Assembly (NCBI GenBank): GCA_029938605.1
Contig: JAOZUO010000008.1
Span: forward strand, 17,621 to 81,620
Length of the DNA: 64,000 bases
Direction of reading: 5' to 3'
Origin: Deltaproteobacteria bacterium
Lineage (GTDB): Bacteria > Myxococcota_A > Polyangia > HGW-17 > JAJRWW01
Every line of letters begins with the position of its first letter. The stretch's first letter is position 1. This document shows positions 19,463-28,091 of this stretch, one piece after another. The translations under genes were made by a program, and so were the position numbers. The notes beneath the pieces are model-generated. The model was not told where the DNA came from and did not search any database. It saw nothing but the letters and a program-made list of their open reading frames with translations.

Positions 19463-19771
19463 ATGCCCTATTTTTGTTGGAAATGCGGTAACGAGCTGGA
19501 CTTCGTGGTGAAGGTGGGCGTTAAAGTCGGCCGCCAGGATACCTGCATCCACTGCCGCGCAGACCTACATGTGTGCAAGAACTGCGAGCTCTGGGACCCG
19601 AACATCCACAACGAGTGTCGAGAGACCCACGCGCCCTTCATCCGGGGCCGTGAAGAATCCAACTTCTGTCAGCACTTCTACTTCGTTGACCTGCCCGAGG
19701 CGCCGAAGAAGGACAACTCGGCAGAGGAAGCCAAGTCCAAGCTCGAAGACATGTTCAAAAATTTGAAGTAG
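19463..19771 (+). CDS. Small zinc-ribbon protein
   Basis: A 102-residue protein with a strong ribosome-binding site (GGAGG, seven bases before ATG). CxxC pairs occur at Cys5/Cys8, Cys28/Cys31 and Cys38/Cys41, with extra Cys52 and Cys69 beside His residues; the first two pairs could form one zinc ribbon and the rest a second metal site. The C-terminus is charged and helical. The following gene starts immediately after the TAG, so the pair is an operon. The family looks like conserved hypothetical proteins of Myxococcota; function unknown, perhaps nucleic-acid or protein binding. Confidence 0.85.
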   Translation: MPYFCWKCGNELDFVVKVGVKVGRQDTCIHCRADLHVCKNCELWDPNIHNECRETHAPFIRGREESNFCQHFYFVDLPEAPKKDNSAEEAKSKLEDMFKNLK

Positions 19772-20428
19772 ATGACCATGGAAGAAGAAACGCTGCGCAC
19801 GGGGTTCGACCCCAACACCAGGGAGCTGTGCCCGGACGGCGGCTGCATCGGCGTCATCGGCGTCAACGGTCGCTGTGCCGAATGCGGCAAGACCTCATCA
19901 CTCCCCAAGAGCCCTTCGGCCACCAGCACGTCGCCCAAATTCGGTGGAGCGCTCGCACCCGACGGCCCCAAAGACACCAAGGTCGCCCCCGACCATCCGC
20001 GAGAGATCGAGGGCGACGACTTTGATCCGGACCGGCGAGAGCTGTGCTCCGATGGCGCATGTATCGGCGTCATCGGCACCGACGGCCGGTGCGCCGAGTG
20101 TGGCAAAGCCTCTTCCCACGGGGGCCGAGCGGCCAGCCGAGACCAAGGCAAGGGCCAAGGCCAAGGCGAGGGCCAAGGCCGGGGGATGTCTGCGCCATTG
20201 GCGGACGCCAACGACGCCGACGACGCCGACGACACCGACGACACCGACGACGCCGACGACGCCGACGATAATTCCGAAGGCACTCCCCATCATGAAAGCG
20301 CCGAAACCACCGGGACCGACGACAACTCCGAGACGCCCGAGGAGCGCCAACTATGCCCCGACGGTGCCTGTATAGGCGTCATCGGATCAAACGGCCGTTG
20401 CAAGTCCTGTGGAACACGAGCCGAGTGA
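19772..20428 (+). CDS. Protein with three copies of a CPDGxCIGVIG Cys motif
   Basis: The ATG follows the previous stop codon without a gap. Residues 18-39, 89-111 and 192-213 are near-identical 22-residue motifs of the form RELCPDGxCIGVIGxxGRCxxCG, each with four cysteines, a likely small metal-binding knuckle. The linkers are disordered: one is Ser/Pro/Lys-rich, the other contains GQGQGEGQGRG followed by an acidic Asp/Ala/Thr run (about 147-166) coded by nine-base repeats GACGCCGAC that can change length by slippage. No signal peptide or membrane segment. Each motif is preceded by an acidic DPxxRE or PEERQ lead-in. Function unknown; operon with the zinc-ribbon protein. Confidence 0.8.
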   Translation: MTMEEETLRTGFDPNTRELCPDGGCIGVIGVNGRCAECGKTSSLPKSPSATSTSPKFGGALAPDGPKDTKVAPDHPREIEGDDFDPDRRELCSDGACIGVIGTDGRCAECGKASSHGGRAASRDQGKGQGQGEGQGRGMSAPLADANDADDADDTDDTDDADDADDNSEGTPHHESAETTGTDDNSETPEERQLCPDGACIGVIGSNGRCKSCGTRAE

Positions 20429-20501
20429 TTCAACTCACTGCTGCACCCGGGAGCGAACCCGTGATAGTGTCATAACCCGCTCGCTGGAGAGGGATGATTC
20501 G

Positions 20502-22496
20502 TTGGATAGAGCTGACCGAAAGATCCGCAAGCTCCGAGATAAGGCGGAAAAACTCCGCCAGGCCGGGAACCTGAAGAAGGCCCTGGACATCTACCACGAG
20601 CTGGAGAAGCGGGAACCCCACGAGCCACGGTGGCCTCACCTGGCGGGCGAAGCACACAAACGTTTCGGTGAGATCCATGACTCCGTGGAGCACTTCACCA
20701 ACGCCGCAAATCTGTACAACAAAAAGGGCTTCGACGTGAAGTGCGTGGCCATGTGCAAGGTCCTGCTGGCCATGGACCCGCTCAACGAAACCGGCAACCG
20801 GCTCTTGGAGGCGGTCAGCGGTGACCATCGCCCCAAGTTCTCCATGCCCCAGGATCCACCGCCCCGCTCCGCCAGCCAGATAGCCCTCGATGCCACGGGG
20901 GGCCAGGAGCTAGTGGAGCCTCCGACCGCGGCCAGAGTAGCCCCGTCCTTCCCGGCCAAGGTTCCTCCCACGCCCGGTCCACCGCCCCAAACCACGCCCG
21001 CGCCCGGACGGTCCCCGGCCAAGGAGACCTCCCCCAAGGAGCTGCAGGCCCTGAACCTGTCGGACCTGGAAGATCTGCTCGACTCAGACGCATCACCCGC
21101 CGCTGGTCCGCCGCCGGTGCCGATGGTCACCACGCCGCCCCGGATACCGGCCCCTGCCAGACCCGCTCCTGGCGTACCGAAAACCAAGCCAGCGGCGGTC
21201 GTCTCCCCCCTGGTGGACACGCCGCCCCGGCCTGACAGGCCACCGGGACCCACCATAGGGAGGTTCACCGACAGCCTCGACATTGCCATCGAAGTCGAGG
21301 AGCTCGACAACGCCGCCGCCCAACGCTCCCTCTCCAAGCAGTCAACCGACGACGAGCTGGTGGTGACGGACAACACCTTCATGGAGTCTTTGGCCACGAG
21401 TAAGGCCGAGCCCACCAGCGCGCCACGAAAGCACCCGACCCTGGAGCCAGACGCCCCTCTCGCGAGCCTGGAGCTCGAGGACATCATGCCCGGCACCCGA
21501 CGCAAACCATCGGGGCACCTCGGCCGCAAACCCACCGAAGAGCTCTTCGAAGTGGACATCGCCGACATCGAGGAGATCCAGGACATCGAGGAGGTCGGCG
21601 GCCCGGCCAACACCGGCGACGCCCCCCAAAAGGCGGGGGCTACCGCGAAAAACCAGCCCGAAACCACGCCTCCGGGGCTGTTCAAAAAGCTCGGCATCGA
21701 CGCCATGAAGTCCCTGGTGGCCCAGATGAGTTACCTGGAAAAGCAGCCCGGCGAGGTCATCGTTCGCCAGGGAGATGTGGGCGGCTCCCTGTTCGTGATC
21801 ATTCGTGGCCAGGTGAACATCATCCGGGAGACGGGCGGCCAGCGCATGCACGTGGCCACCCTGGACGACGGCGAATTTTTCGGCGAGATGGCGCTGCTCA
21901 CCGACACCCCGCGAGTGGCCTCCGTGGAGGCCGTCACCACGGTGGAGATGTTCGAGTTGAGCCGAGACACCCTGCGCAGGCTCATCCAAGAGTTCCCCCA
22001 GGTCGTGCCCGTGCTCATCGGCTTCCTCAAGGACCGCCTCCTGGAGATCTTCGTCAAGACCTCGGACCTGCTGCGGCCCGTGCCCGAAGCCAAACGATGG
22101 ACCCTGGCCCGCAAGTTCAAGCTCTATGAGATCAAGGAAGGCAAGATCATCCTCAAAGAGGGCAAGCCGTCTGGAGGCCTGATGATCTTCCTGGCGGGCA
22201 CGGCGCAGGCCACCCGCGAGCGCAAAGGCACGTCCGTCGTCCTCGGCGAGCTCCAGCCCGGTAGCCTGGTGGGAGAGATCTCCCTGCTCACCGGCGGCCC
22301 GGCCGTGGCCACGATCACGGCCACGAGCAAGGCGTGGCTCCTGGCCATCTCCGGACGCCAGTGGAAGGCCCTGACCAAAGGCTTCCCACAGATGCGCGAG
22401 TACGTGGAGCGACTGGCCGCCCAGCGCCGCCAGCAAAACGCCGCGGTCATCTCCGGCGGCGCCACCTACACCAGCCAAACCCTACGATTGGTGTAG
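20502..22496 (+). CDS. TPR-like protein with two cyclic-nucleotide-binding domains
   Basis: TTG at 20502, with GAGAGG upstream, is the preferred start (664 residues); a GTG at 20409 overlapping the previous gene is possible. Residues 1-110 are helical and TPR-like (AEKLRQAGNLKKALDIYHELEK). About 280 residues of Pro/acidic low complexity follow. Two cNMP-binding domains lie at about 395-510 and 515-640. The first has an intact phosphate cassette FGEMALLTDTPRVASV with Arg; the second, VGEISLLTGGPAVATI, lacks the Arg and probably does not bind nucleotide. No DNA-binding or kinase domain is present, so it may be a scaffold that responds to cAMP or cGMP. The last 14 bp overlap the convergent CNNM gene. 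Confidence 0.85.
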   Translation: MDRADRKIRKLRDKAEKLRQAGNLKKALDIYHELEKREPHEPRWPHLAGEAHKRFGEIHDSVEHFTNAANLYNKKGFDVKCVAMCKVLLAMDPLNETGNRLLEAVSGDHRPKFSMPQDPPPRSASQIALDATGGQELVEPPTAARVAPSFPAKVPPTPGPPPQTTPAPGRSPAKETSPKELQALNLSDLEDLLDSDASPAAGPPPVPMVTTPPRIPAPARPAPGVPKTKPAAVVSPLVDTPPRPDRPPGPTIGRFTDSLDIAIEVEELDNAAAQRSLSKQSTDDELVVTDNTFMESLATSKAEPTSAPRKHPTLEPDAPLASLELEDIMPGTRRKPSGHLGRKPTEELFEVDIADIEEIQDIEEVGGPANTGDAPQKAGATAKNQPETTPPGLFKKLGIDAMKSLVAQMSYLEKQPGEVIVRQGDVGGSLFVIIRGQVNIIRETGGQRMHVATLDDGEFFGEMALLTDTPRVASVEAVTTVEMFELSRDTLRRLIQEFPQVVPVLIGFLKDRLLEIFVKTSDLLRPVPEAKRWTLARKFKLYEIKEGKIILKEGKPSGGLMIFLAGTAQATRERKGTSVVLGELQPGSLVGEISLLTGGPAVATITATSKAWLLAISGRQWKALTKGFPQMREYVERLAAQRRQQNAAVISGGATYTSQTLRLV

Positions 22497-23558
22497 TTCC
22501 GACGGCTGGTTCCGGCGCTTTCGCATGCGCGCCAGGCGCTGATCTCGCAGCTCAATGGCCTGCTTTCGGAGATCGGCTACCTTGTCCTTTTCGTCCACGA
22601 TCTCCACCCCCAGGGCCGTCTCAATGAGATCCTCCATGGTCACCAGGCCCGACACCACGCCCAGCGGATCGGTCACCATGGCGAGGTGATCGCCGCTGGT
22701 CGTAAAGTCCGACAGCGTATCTCCCACAGTTTTGGTGTCCACCACCACCGGCAGGGTCAGCAGGTGGTCCAACACGGGCCGCTCGAGGTCGTCACCGTCC
22801 ACGGCCGCCCGCAGCAACACCCGCATGAGCACATACCCAGTCACATCGTCGACATCCTCACCGTAGATTGGGATACGGCTGAAGTGCCTCGCATCCTTGA
22901 CCTTCAGCGCGTCCGAGACGGTCAGGTCCTGCTGGAACGTCACCATCACCGTACGCGGAGTCAGGATGTCGTCCACGGTGATCTGTCGCAGCGTCAGCAG
23001 GTTGGCCACTACCGTGGACTCGGTCTCGGCCAGACTCCCGTCCCGGGCGGCCATCTTCACCGTGGCCAATACCTCGCCCCGGGAGATCCTGCGCTTCTCC
23101 CCCCGCACAAAGAGCCGCGTAATCGTGTGGGTCACAAAGAGGATCCACCGCATGGGCGGTTTGATCATGATCGTAATCACCATCCCCACGAAACCCACCA
23201 GCCGGTCGGCGTAGACCGTGCCCACCGTCTTGGGGATGATCTCGGTGGCGATGAGAATCAGCACCGTGAGCGCCGCGGAAAAGACGCCCACCCACGCGTC
23301 CCCGAAGACCCGCGCGGCCTGGGCGCCCGACAGGGCCGCCCCGATGGTGTGAGCAATCGTGTTGTAGGTCAAAATGGCCCCGATGGACGACTCCATATGG
23401 TTCTGCTTGAGCTCGAGCATCCGCGCCGCGCTCTTGTCCCCCTGGTCGCTACGCTCGGTCAGCGACACCACGCGCACCGACAGCAGGCAGGCCTCCAGCA
23501 CCGAGCAGAGGGCCGACACCGCCAGGGCGGACAGGACAATGATCACCAGCAACAGCAT
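22482..23558 (-). CDS. CNNM/DUF21 and CBS-domain membrane protein (hemolysin C/CorC family)
   Basis: The 358-residue protein begins with a CNNM transmembrane domain of three to four helices (MLLLVIIVLSALAVSALCSVLEACLLS; VLILIATEIIPKTVG) and continues with a pair of CBS domains (ILTPRTVMVTFQQDLTVSDAL; DPLGVVSGLVTMEDLIETALG). It stops after the CBS pair with a short charged tail and lacks the C-terminal CorC/HlyC domain of longer relatives. Members are linked to Mg2+/Co2+ or Na+ transport, with CBS domains sensing nucleotides. Convergent with the cNMP-domain gene, sharing 14 bp. Confidence 0.9.
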   Translation of the reverse strand: MLLLVIIVLSALAVSALCSVLEACLLSVRVVSLTERSDQGDKSAARMLELKQNHMESSIGAILTYNTIAHTIGAALSGAQAARVFGDAWVGVFSAALTVLILIATEIIPKTVGTVYADRLVGFVGMVITIMIKPPMRWILFVTHTITRLFVRGEKRRISRGEVLATVKMAARDGSLAETESTVVANLLTLRQITVDDILTPRTVMVTFQQDLTVSDALKVKDARHFSRIPIYGEDVDDVTGYVLMRVLLRAAVDGDDLERPVLDHLLTLPVVVDTKTVGDTLSDFTTSGDHLAMVTDPLGVVSGLVTMEDLIETALGVEIVDEKDKVADLRKQAIELRDQRLARMRKRRNQPSELHQS

Positions 23559-23679
23559 CGAGGGTTATGACCTCCCAGACCACCCGTTGGCCTATCAGTC
23601 CGCCAACCATCGGGTCGGCCGACCGATAACACAGATCCCCCGGCCTTGGCCAGGCTCTGGACTGAGGTAGCGCAGCCGC

Positions 23680-23707
23680 TTGCCAAAGTCTTAGCAATGG
23701 CTACACT
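23680..23707 (+). promoter_or_regulatory. Candidate sigma70-type promoter of the sucC operon
   Basis: TTGCCA, 16-base spacer, TACACT, ending 58 bases before the sucC ATG. Fits the consensus moderately; no other pair in this leader looked better. Confidence 0.4.
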
Positions 23708-23765
23708 ACCGGCCCAAGCCCAGGGGCGACCCTGTAGGGTCCGCGGGGCAGCCGAGGAGCATTTC

Positions 23766-24962
23766 ATGAAGATCCATGAGTTTCAGGCAAAAGAGATCCT
23801 GCGATCCTTTGGGGTAGCAATTCCCAAGGGAGGCGCCGCCACCACGGCCGCCGAGGCCGAAGAGGTGGCCCGGGATGTCATCGCCGAGACGGGCAGCGAG
23901 ACCGTGGTGGTCAAGGCCCAGATCCACGCCGGTGGTCGGGGCAAGGGGCACTTCACCGAAGATCCCGAGCTGGGCGGCGTGCAGGTGGTGCAGGGAGCCG
24001 CGGCGGCACGACAGATGGCCGAGCGCATGATCGGCAAGATCCTGGTGACCCACCAGACCGGCCCTGAAGGCAAGCAGGTGGGCCGCGTACTCATCGAGCA
24101 GGGCATCAACATCGCCACCGAGCTCTATGTGGGTATGGTGCTCGACCGGGCCCAGGGCCGTGTGGCCATCATGGCCTCCACCGAGGGCGGTACGGAGATC
24201 GAGGTCGTGGCTGATCGCTCCCCGGAGAAAATCCTGAGGGCGGTCATTGATCCGCGCTTCGGCTTCACCCCCTATCTAGCCCGCCAGCTCACCTATGGCC
24301 TGGGCTTGGAGGGGCAGACCGCCAAGGCGGCCACGGCGTTCATGGGAGCGCTGGCCCGCGCGTATCAGGAGCTCGACTTCTCCCTGGCCGAGATCAACCC
24401 TCTGGTGATCACCGCTGACGGCGAGGTGCTGGCCCTGGACGCCAAGGTGAACCTGGACTCCAACGCGCTATTTCGGCACCCCGACATCGCCGCTCTGAGG
24501 GACGAGACCGAAGAGGACCCCGCCGAGCTCGAAGGCACGAAGTGGGGGCTCTCCTTCATCAAGCTCGATGGCTCCATTGGCTGCATGGTCAACGGCGCGG
24601 GGCTGGCAATGTCCACCATGGACATCATCAAACAGGCCGGCGGTGAGCCCGCCAACTTCCTGGACGTGGGCGGTGGCGCCAAAGCCGATCAGGTGGCCGC
24701 GGCCTTCAAAATCATCACCGCGGACCCCAGCGTGAAGGGCATCTTCATCAACATCTTCGGTGGCATCATGCGCTGCGACGTCATCGCTGAGGGTGTGGTG
24801 GCTGCCTTCCGAGAGGTGGGCCTGAAGGTGCCTCTGGTAGTTCGCCTCGAGGGCACCAACGTGAAAGAGGGACGCCAAATTCTCGCCGATTCGGGCCTCG
24901 ACCTGGTGGCCGCCGCTGACATGGCGGACGGCGCTAAGAAGATCGTGGAGCTAACCCAATGA
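23766..24962 (+). CDS. sucC: Succinyl-CoA ligase (ADP-forming) subunit beta
   Basis: The start [12 protein letters not shown] is the family's conserved N-terminus, with GAGG eight bases upstream. The 398-residue length agrees with the usual 385-400. An ATP-grasp domain is followed by the ligase domain with [10 protein letters not shown] and [19 protein letters not shown], which form the dimer and active-site loop. With SucD it interconverts succinyl-CoA and succinate with nucleotide phosphorylation in the citric acid cycle. Its TGA overlaps the sucD ATG by four bases (ATGA). Confidence 0.98.
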   Translation: MKIHEFQAKEILRSFGVAIPKGGAATTAAEAEEVARDVIAETGSETVVVKAQIHAGGRGKGHFTEDPELGGVQVVQGAAAARQMAERMIGKILVTHQTGPEGKQVGRVLIEQGINIATELYVGMVLDRAQGRVAIMASTEGGTEIEVVADRSPEKILRAVIDPRFGFTPYLARQLTYGLGLEGQTAKAATAFMGALARAYQELDFSLAEINPLVITADGEVLALDAKVNLDSNALFRHPDIAALRDETEEDPAELEGTKWGLSFIKLDGSIGCMVNGAGLAMSTMDIIKQAGGEPANFLDVGGGAKADQVAAAFKIITADPSVKGIFINIFGGIMRCDVIAEGVVAAFREVGLKVPLVVRLEGTNVKEGRQILADSGLDLVAAADMADGAKKIVELTQ

Positions 24963-25837
24963 GCATCTGGTGTGACGACAACACGCGACTGCTGGTCCAG
25001 AATATCACCGGGCGCACCGGGCGCTTTCACACCGCGGCCATGCTCGCCGACGGCACCAAGATCGTGGCCGGCTCCGCGCCGGGCAAGGCGGGGCAGGAGG
25101 TAGAAGGCGTACCCGTGTACAACACCGTGACCGAGGCCGTGGCTGAGACAGACGCCAACGCATCGATCATCTTCGTGCCTGCCCCAGGGGGCGCCGACGC
25201 CCTGCTGGAGGCGGCCTACGCGGGCGTCGAGCTCATCGTGGTCATCACCGAGGGCGTGCCGACCCTGGACATGGTGCGGGCACTGCCCGTCGCCCAGGCG
25301 CTGGGCGCCCGGATCATCGGCCCCAACTGCCCGGGCATCGTGTCGCCGGGCAAGTGCAAGATCGGCATCATGCCCTACTACATCCACCAGCCCGGCTCGG
25401 TGGGCGTCATCTCCCGGTCCGGCACGCTGACCTACGAGGCCGTGGACCAACTCACCCGGCTGGGCCTGGGCCAGTCCACGTGCATCGGCATCGGCGGCGA
25501 CCCGGTCATCGGCTCGCCCTTCGTGGACGTCCTGGCCGCCTTCGAGGACGACCCGGATACCAGCGCGGTGCTGATGATCGGCGAAATTGGCGGCTCCGCC
25601 GAGGAGGAGGCCGCCGCCTTCGTGGCCGACGAAATGACCAAACCCGTGGCCGCCTTCATCGCCGGCCAGACCGCCCCTCCCGGCAAACGTATGGGCCACG
25701 CCGGTGCCATCATCGCCGGGGGCAAGGGCACCGCTGCCGACAAAATCGCCGCCCTTCGGGAGGCCAACATCGTAGTGGCCGAGAGCCCCGCCGACATGGG
25801 CACCGCCATGAAACAAGCCATCGACGACAGAAAGTGA
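24959..25837 (+). CDS. sucD: Succinyl-CoA ligase subunit alpha
   Basis: The 292-residue protein starts [21 protein letters not shown], has the CoA-binding Rossmann part and the conserved [19 protein letters not shown], and contains the phosphohistidine motif GHAGAII near residue 245. It is the catalytic partner of SucC, carrying phosphate on His during the reaction. Translation is coupled to sucC through ATGA. The next gene, ndk, follows after 11 bp and is functionally sensible because it equilibrates the nucleoside triphosphates made by this ligase. Confidence 0.98.
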   Translation: MSIWCDDNTRLLVQNITGRTGRFHTAAMLADGTKIVAGSAPGKAGQEVEGVPVYNTVTEAVAETDANASIIFVPAPGGADALLEAAYAGVELIVVITEGVPTLDMVRALPVAQALGARIIGPNCPGIVSPGKCKIGIMPYYIHQPGSVGVISRSGTLTYEAVDQLTRLGLGQSTCIGIGGDPVIGSPFVDVLAAFEDDPDTSAVLMIGEIGGSAEEEAAAFVADEMTKPVAAFIAGQTAPPGKRMGHAGAIIAGGKGTAADKIAALREANIVVAESPADMGTAMKQAIDDRK

Positions 25838-25848
25838 GCACCCTACCA

Positions 25849-26274
25849 ATGGAACGTACACTGGGACTGATCAAACCCGACGCCACGGCCAAGCAGGCCC
25901 ACGGCCCCATCCTGACCGCCATCAGCGAAGCCGGCCTCGAGATCGTGGCCGTCAAATCCATGCGCCTCTCCCAGGTGGACGCCGCAGGCTTCTATGCTGT
26001 GCACGCCGAGCGGCCTTTCTTCGGGGAGCTGGTGGAGTACATGACCTCCGGACCCATCGTGGCCATGGTGCTCCAGGGCGAGGGCGCCATCCAAAAGTGG
26101 CGGGACCTCATGGGCCCCACGGACGCTACCAAAGCCGGCCCCGAGACCCTGCGTGGGCGCTTCGGCACCTCCTTGCAGAACAATGCAACGCACGGCTCGG
26201 ACGCTCCGGACACGGCGGCCTTCGAGATCGGCTACCTCTTCTCCGGTCGGGAGCTGCGCGGCCTCACCGAGTAA
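25849..26274 (+). CDS. ndk: Nucleoside-diphosphate kinase
   Basis: MERTLGLIKPDA is the standard NDK opening, and NATHGSD near residue 115 carries the phosphorylated His. The 141-residue length matches the family. It transfers the gamma phosphate of ATP to other NDPs through phospho-His. It is third gene of the sucC-sucD-ndk-rlmN set, 11 bp after sucD. Confidence 0.98.
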   Translation: MERTLGLIKPDATAKQAHGPILTAISEAGLEIVAVKSMRLSQVDAAGFYAVHAERPFFGELVEYMTSGPIVAMVLQGEGAIQKWRDLMGPTDATKAGPETLRGRFGTSLQNNATHGSDAPDTAAFEIGYLFSGRELRGLTE

Positions 26275-26332
26275 GGGCCCGGTCCCCGGTCTCACACGCC
26301 TGCCCATCGCGTCATCGCGCCAACGCGCCATC

Positions 26333-27412
26333 GTGAATACCACCCCCAAAGACACCGTCGACCTGCGAGACCTTACGTACTCCGAGCTGGAGCGGTACGT
26401 GGTGGAGGACCTCGGCGAGCGTCGCTTCCGGACGGACCAGCTCTTCAGCTGGCTCCACGGGCAGGCGGTCACCGACCTGGATCTGATGACCAACGTGGCC
26501 AAGGAGCTGCGTCAGCGCCTGGGCCGCGAGACGCGGCTCACCACCCTGCAAACCGTAGAGGTGGTCGACTCGAAGGACGGCAGCGCCAAGCTGGCCTTCC
26601 GCACCGCCGACGGCCACCTGGTCGAGAGCGTGCTCATGCCCGAGGAGCGCAAGATCTCGGTGTGCCTGTCCACCCAGGTGGGCTGTGCCATGGGCTGCGC
26701 CTTCTGCGCCACGGCCGGCCTGGGACTGACCCGCAGCCTCACCGCCGGCGAGATCGTGGATCAGCTCTACCGCATCCGTGCCTGGCTCCAGGACCGGGGC
26801 GACGATCGCCGCATCTCCAACATCGTCTACATGGGCATGGGCGAGCCCCTGGCTAATCTGCGCCAGACCAGACGCTCCCTGGAAATAATCATGCACCCCC
26901 TGGGGGCAAACCTCTCCTCCCGCCGCATCACCGTGTCCACCGCGGGCGTGGTACCAGGTATCGAGCGCATGGCCACCTGGGACTTCCAGGTGAACCTGGC
27001 CATCTCCCTGAACGCCACCACCCAGCAGGTGCGCGAGCGCCTCATGCCCATCACCCGACGCTACTCCTTGGACCGGCTCTTCACCGCCCTACGCGCCTTC
27101 CCCCTGGAAAAGCGGAGGCGGATCACCTTCGAGTACGTGCTCATCGCCGGGGTCAACGACTCCGACGAGGACGCCGCGCGCCTGCCCCGGCTCGTGGCGG
27201 GGGTGCCGTGCAAGTTCAACATCATCCCCGTCAACCCCGTCGACGGCTCAGACTTCGCCCCTCCAGCTCCCGACCGCGTGGAGGCCTTCTGCGCGCCCAT
27301 CCGACGTGCGGGATACACGGTCATCACCCGCAACAGCCGGGGCGCCGACATCTCCGCGGCCTGCGGCCAACTCGCCGGCCGCCTGAAATCCCCAAACCTG
27401 ACCGACGAATAA
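26333..27412 (+). CDS. rlmN: 23S rRNA (A2503-C2)/tRNA (A37-C2) methyltransferase RlmN
   Basis: The GTG at 26333 is chosen because the conserved DLRDLTYSELERYV begins ten residues later; this gives 359 residues. The radical-SAM cluster motif CAMGCAFC (CxxxCxxC) lies near residues 118-125, and the late conserved ISAACGQL supplies the methyl-carrying cysteine. GVNDSDEDA and FNIIPVNP are further family blocks. It methylates C2 of adenosine in 23S rRNA and some tRNAs. Fifty-eight bases separate it from ndk. Confidence 0.97.
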   Translation: MNTTPKDTVDLRDLTYSELERYVVEDLGERRFRTDQLFSWLHGQAVTDLDLMTNVAKELRQRLGRETRLTTLQTVEVVDSKDGSAKLAFRTADGHLVESVLMPEERKISVCLSTQVGCAMGCAFCATAGLGLTRSLTAGEIVDQLYRIRAWLQDRGDDRRISNIVYMGMGEPLANLRQTRRSLEIIMHPLGANLSSRRITVSTAGVVPGIERMATWDFQVNLAISLNATTQQVRERLMPITRRYSLDRLFTALRAFPLEKRRRITFEYVLIAGVNDSDEDAARLPRLVAGVPCKFNIIPVNPVDGSDFAPPAPDRVEAFCAPIRRAGYTVITRNSRGADISAACGQLAGRLKSPNLTDE

Positions 27413-27437
27413 TCAACGTGACTTCGCCGAGATCGAC

Positions 27438-27623
27438 GTGGCCCTGGTGTGCGACGGCACCGACATGGACTGCCCCGACAACAGCGACGAAGACTACTGC
27501 TGGATCTCCGACTGCACCTCCAGCGGCGATATCGAGTGCACCAACGGTGTGTGCTGGGAAGCCGCCTACGGGTGCGACGGCGTAGACAACTGCGGCGACT
27601 GCTCCGACGAGCAGGGCTGCTAA
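27438..27623 (+). pseudogene. Fragment encoding an LDL-receptor class A-like module
   Basis: A 61-codon frame with ten Cys. The part ALVCDGTDMDCPDNSDEDYCW has the calcium cage spacing of LDLa repeats (CDG..DC.DNSDE..C), and a second incomplete unit ends DNCGDCSDEQGC before a TAA. The frame is open for about nine codons upstream, but there is no signal peptide or good ribosome site, so this looks like the tail of a lost surface protein rather than a working gene. It sits between rlmN and the palindromic repeats. Confidence 0.5.
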
Positions 27624-27636
27624 GGGTGCTTAGGGC

Positions 27637-27800
27637 CTAAGGGCCCGATCGAATATTACTTGATCACTCAAGCCGCCGATGCATCGCTGGCTCGCTTCGT
27701 TACTTCTCGTTGCATATCAATAAGTATGCGCCTCGTCGTGCCTCGCGAGCCGGGCGCCTCGACGCCCTGCGCTGGACAACTAATATCCGAGCGGGTCCTA
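27637..27800 (-). repeat. Palindromic element 1 of the ~165-bp family
   Basis: Terminal arms TAAGGGCCCGATCGAATATTA and the complement of its 3' end pair at 17 of 21 positions plus a G-T. On the minus strand it carries the conserved inner blocks GTCGAGGCGCC and ATCGGCGGCTTGAGTGATC, an inner stem GGCTCGC/GCGAGCC, and a central hairpin GCATAT..AGTATGC. Its right end is shared with element 2. Confidence 0.8.
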
Positions 27801-27962
27801 AGGGTCCGCGAATAGACAACTCGATCGATGATGGCCGTCGAGGCGCCCGCTGGGCAAGGAGCGAGGAGGGCGTATAGCGGTGCCTATGCAACCGACGAGC
27901 GACGCCGCCCAGCGGGATGGATCGGCGGCTAGGGCGACTGAGTTGTCCATTCGCGGACCCTA
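27798..27962 (+). repeat. Palindromic element 2 of the ~165-bp family
   Basis: The terminal arms (27798-27821 and 27939-27962) pair at 22 of 24 positions with a sequence (GTCCGCGAATAGACAACTC) unlike the arms of element 1. Conserved blocks GTCGAGGCGCCC and GGGATGGATCGGCGGC are present, with an inner stem CCCGCTGGGC/GCCCAGCGGG. It is placed back to back with element 1, opposite orientation, sharing a TAA. Nothing else was seen in 27963-28091. Confidence 0.8.
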
Positions 27963-28091
27963 AGCACCTCGACCTCCCACCCACCATCGTTATCCTCGGT
28001 TTGCAAGCATAACTTGTACACCTCGCCCCTGGTCTTTTGGTATGGTGGGGACACCGGTCCTCATGGGTAACCGGGGAAGGGCTGACCTGAG

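Noticed and set aside
27637-27962. Possible CRISPR-like or intrinsic terminator array in the palindromic region.
   Set aside because: The repeats are inverted, not regularly spaced direct repeats with unique spacers, and no T-run follows the stems.
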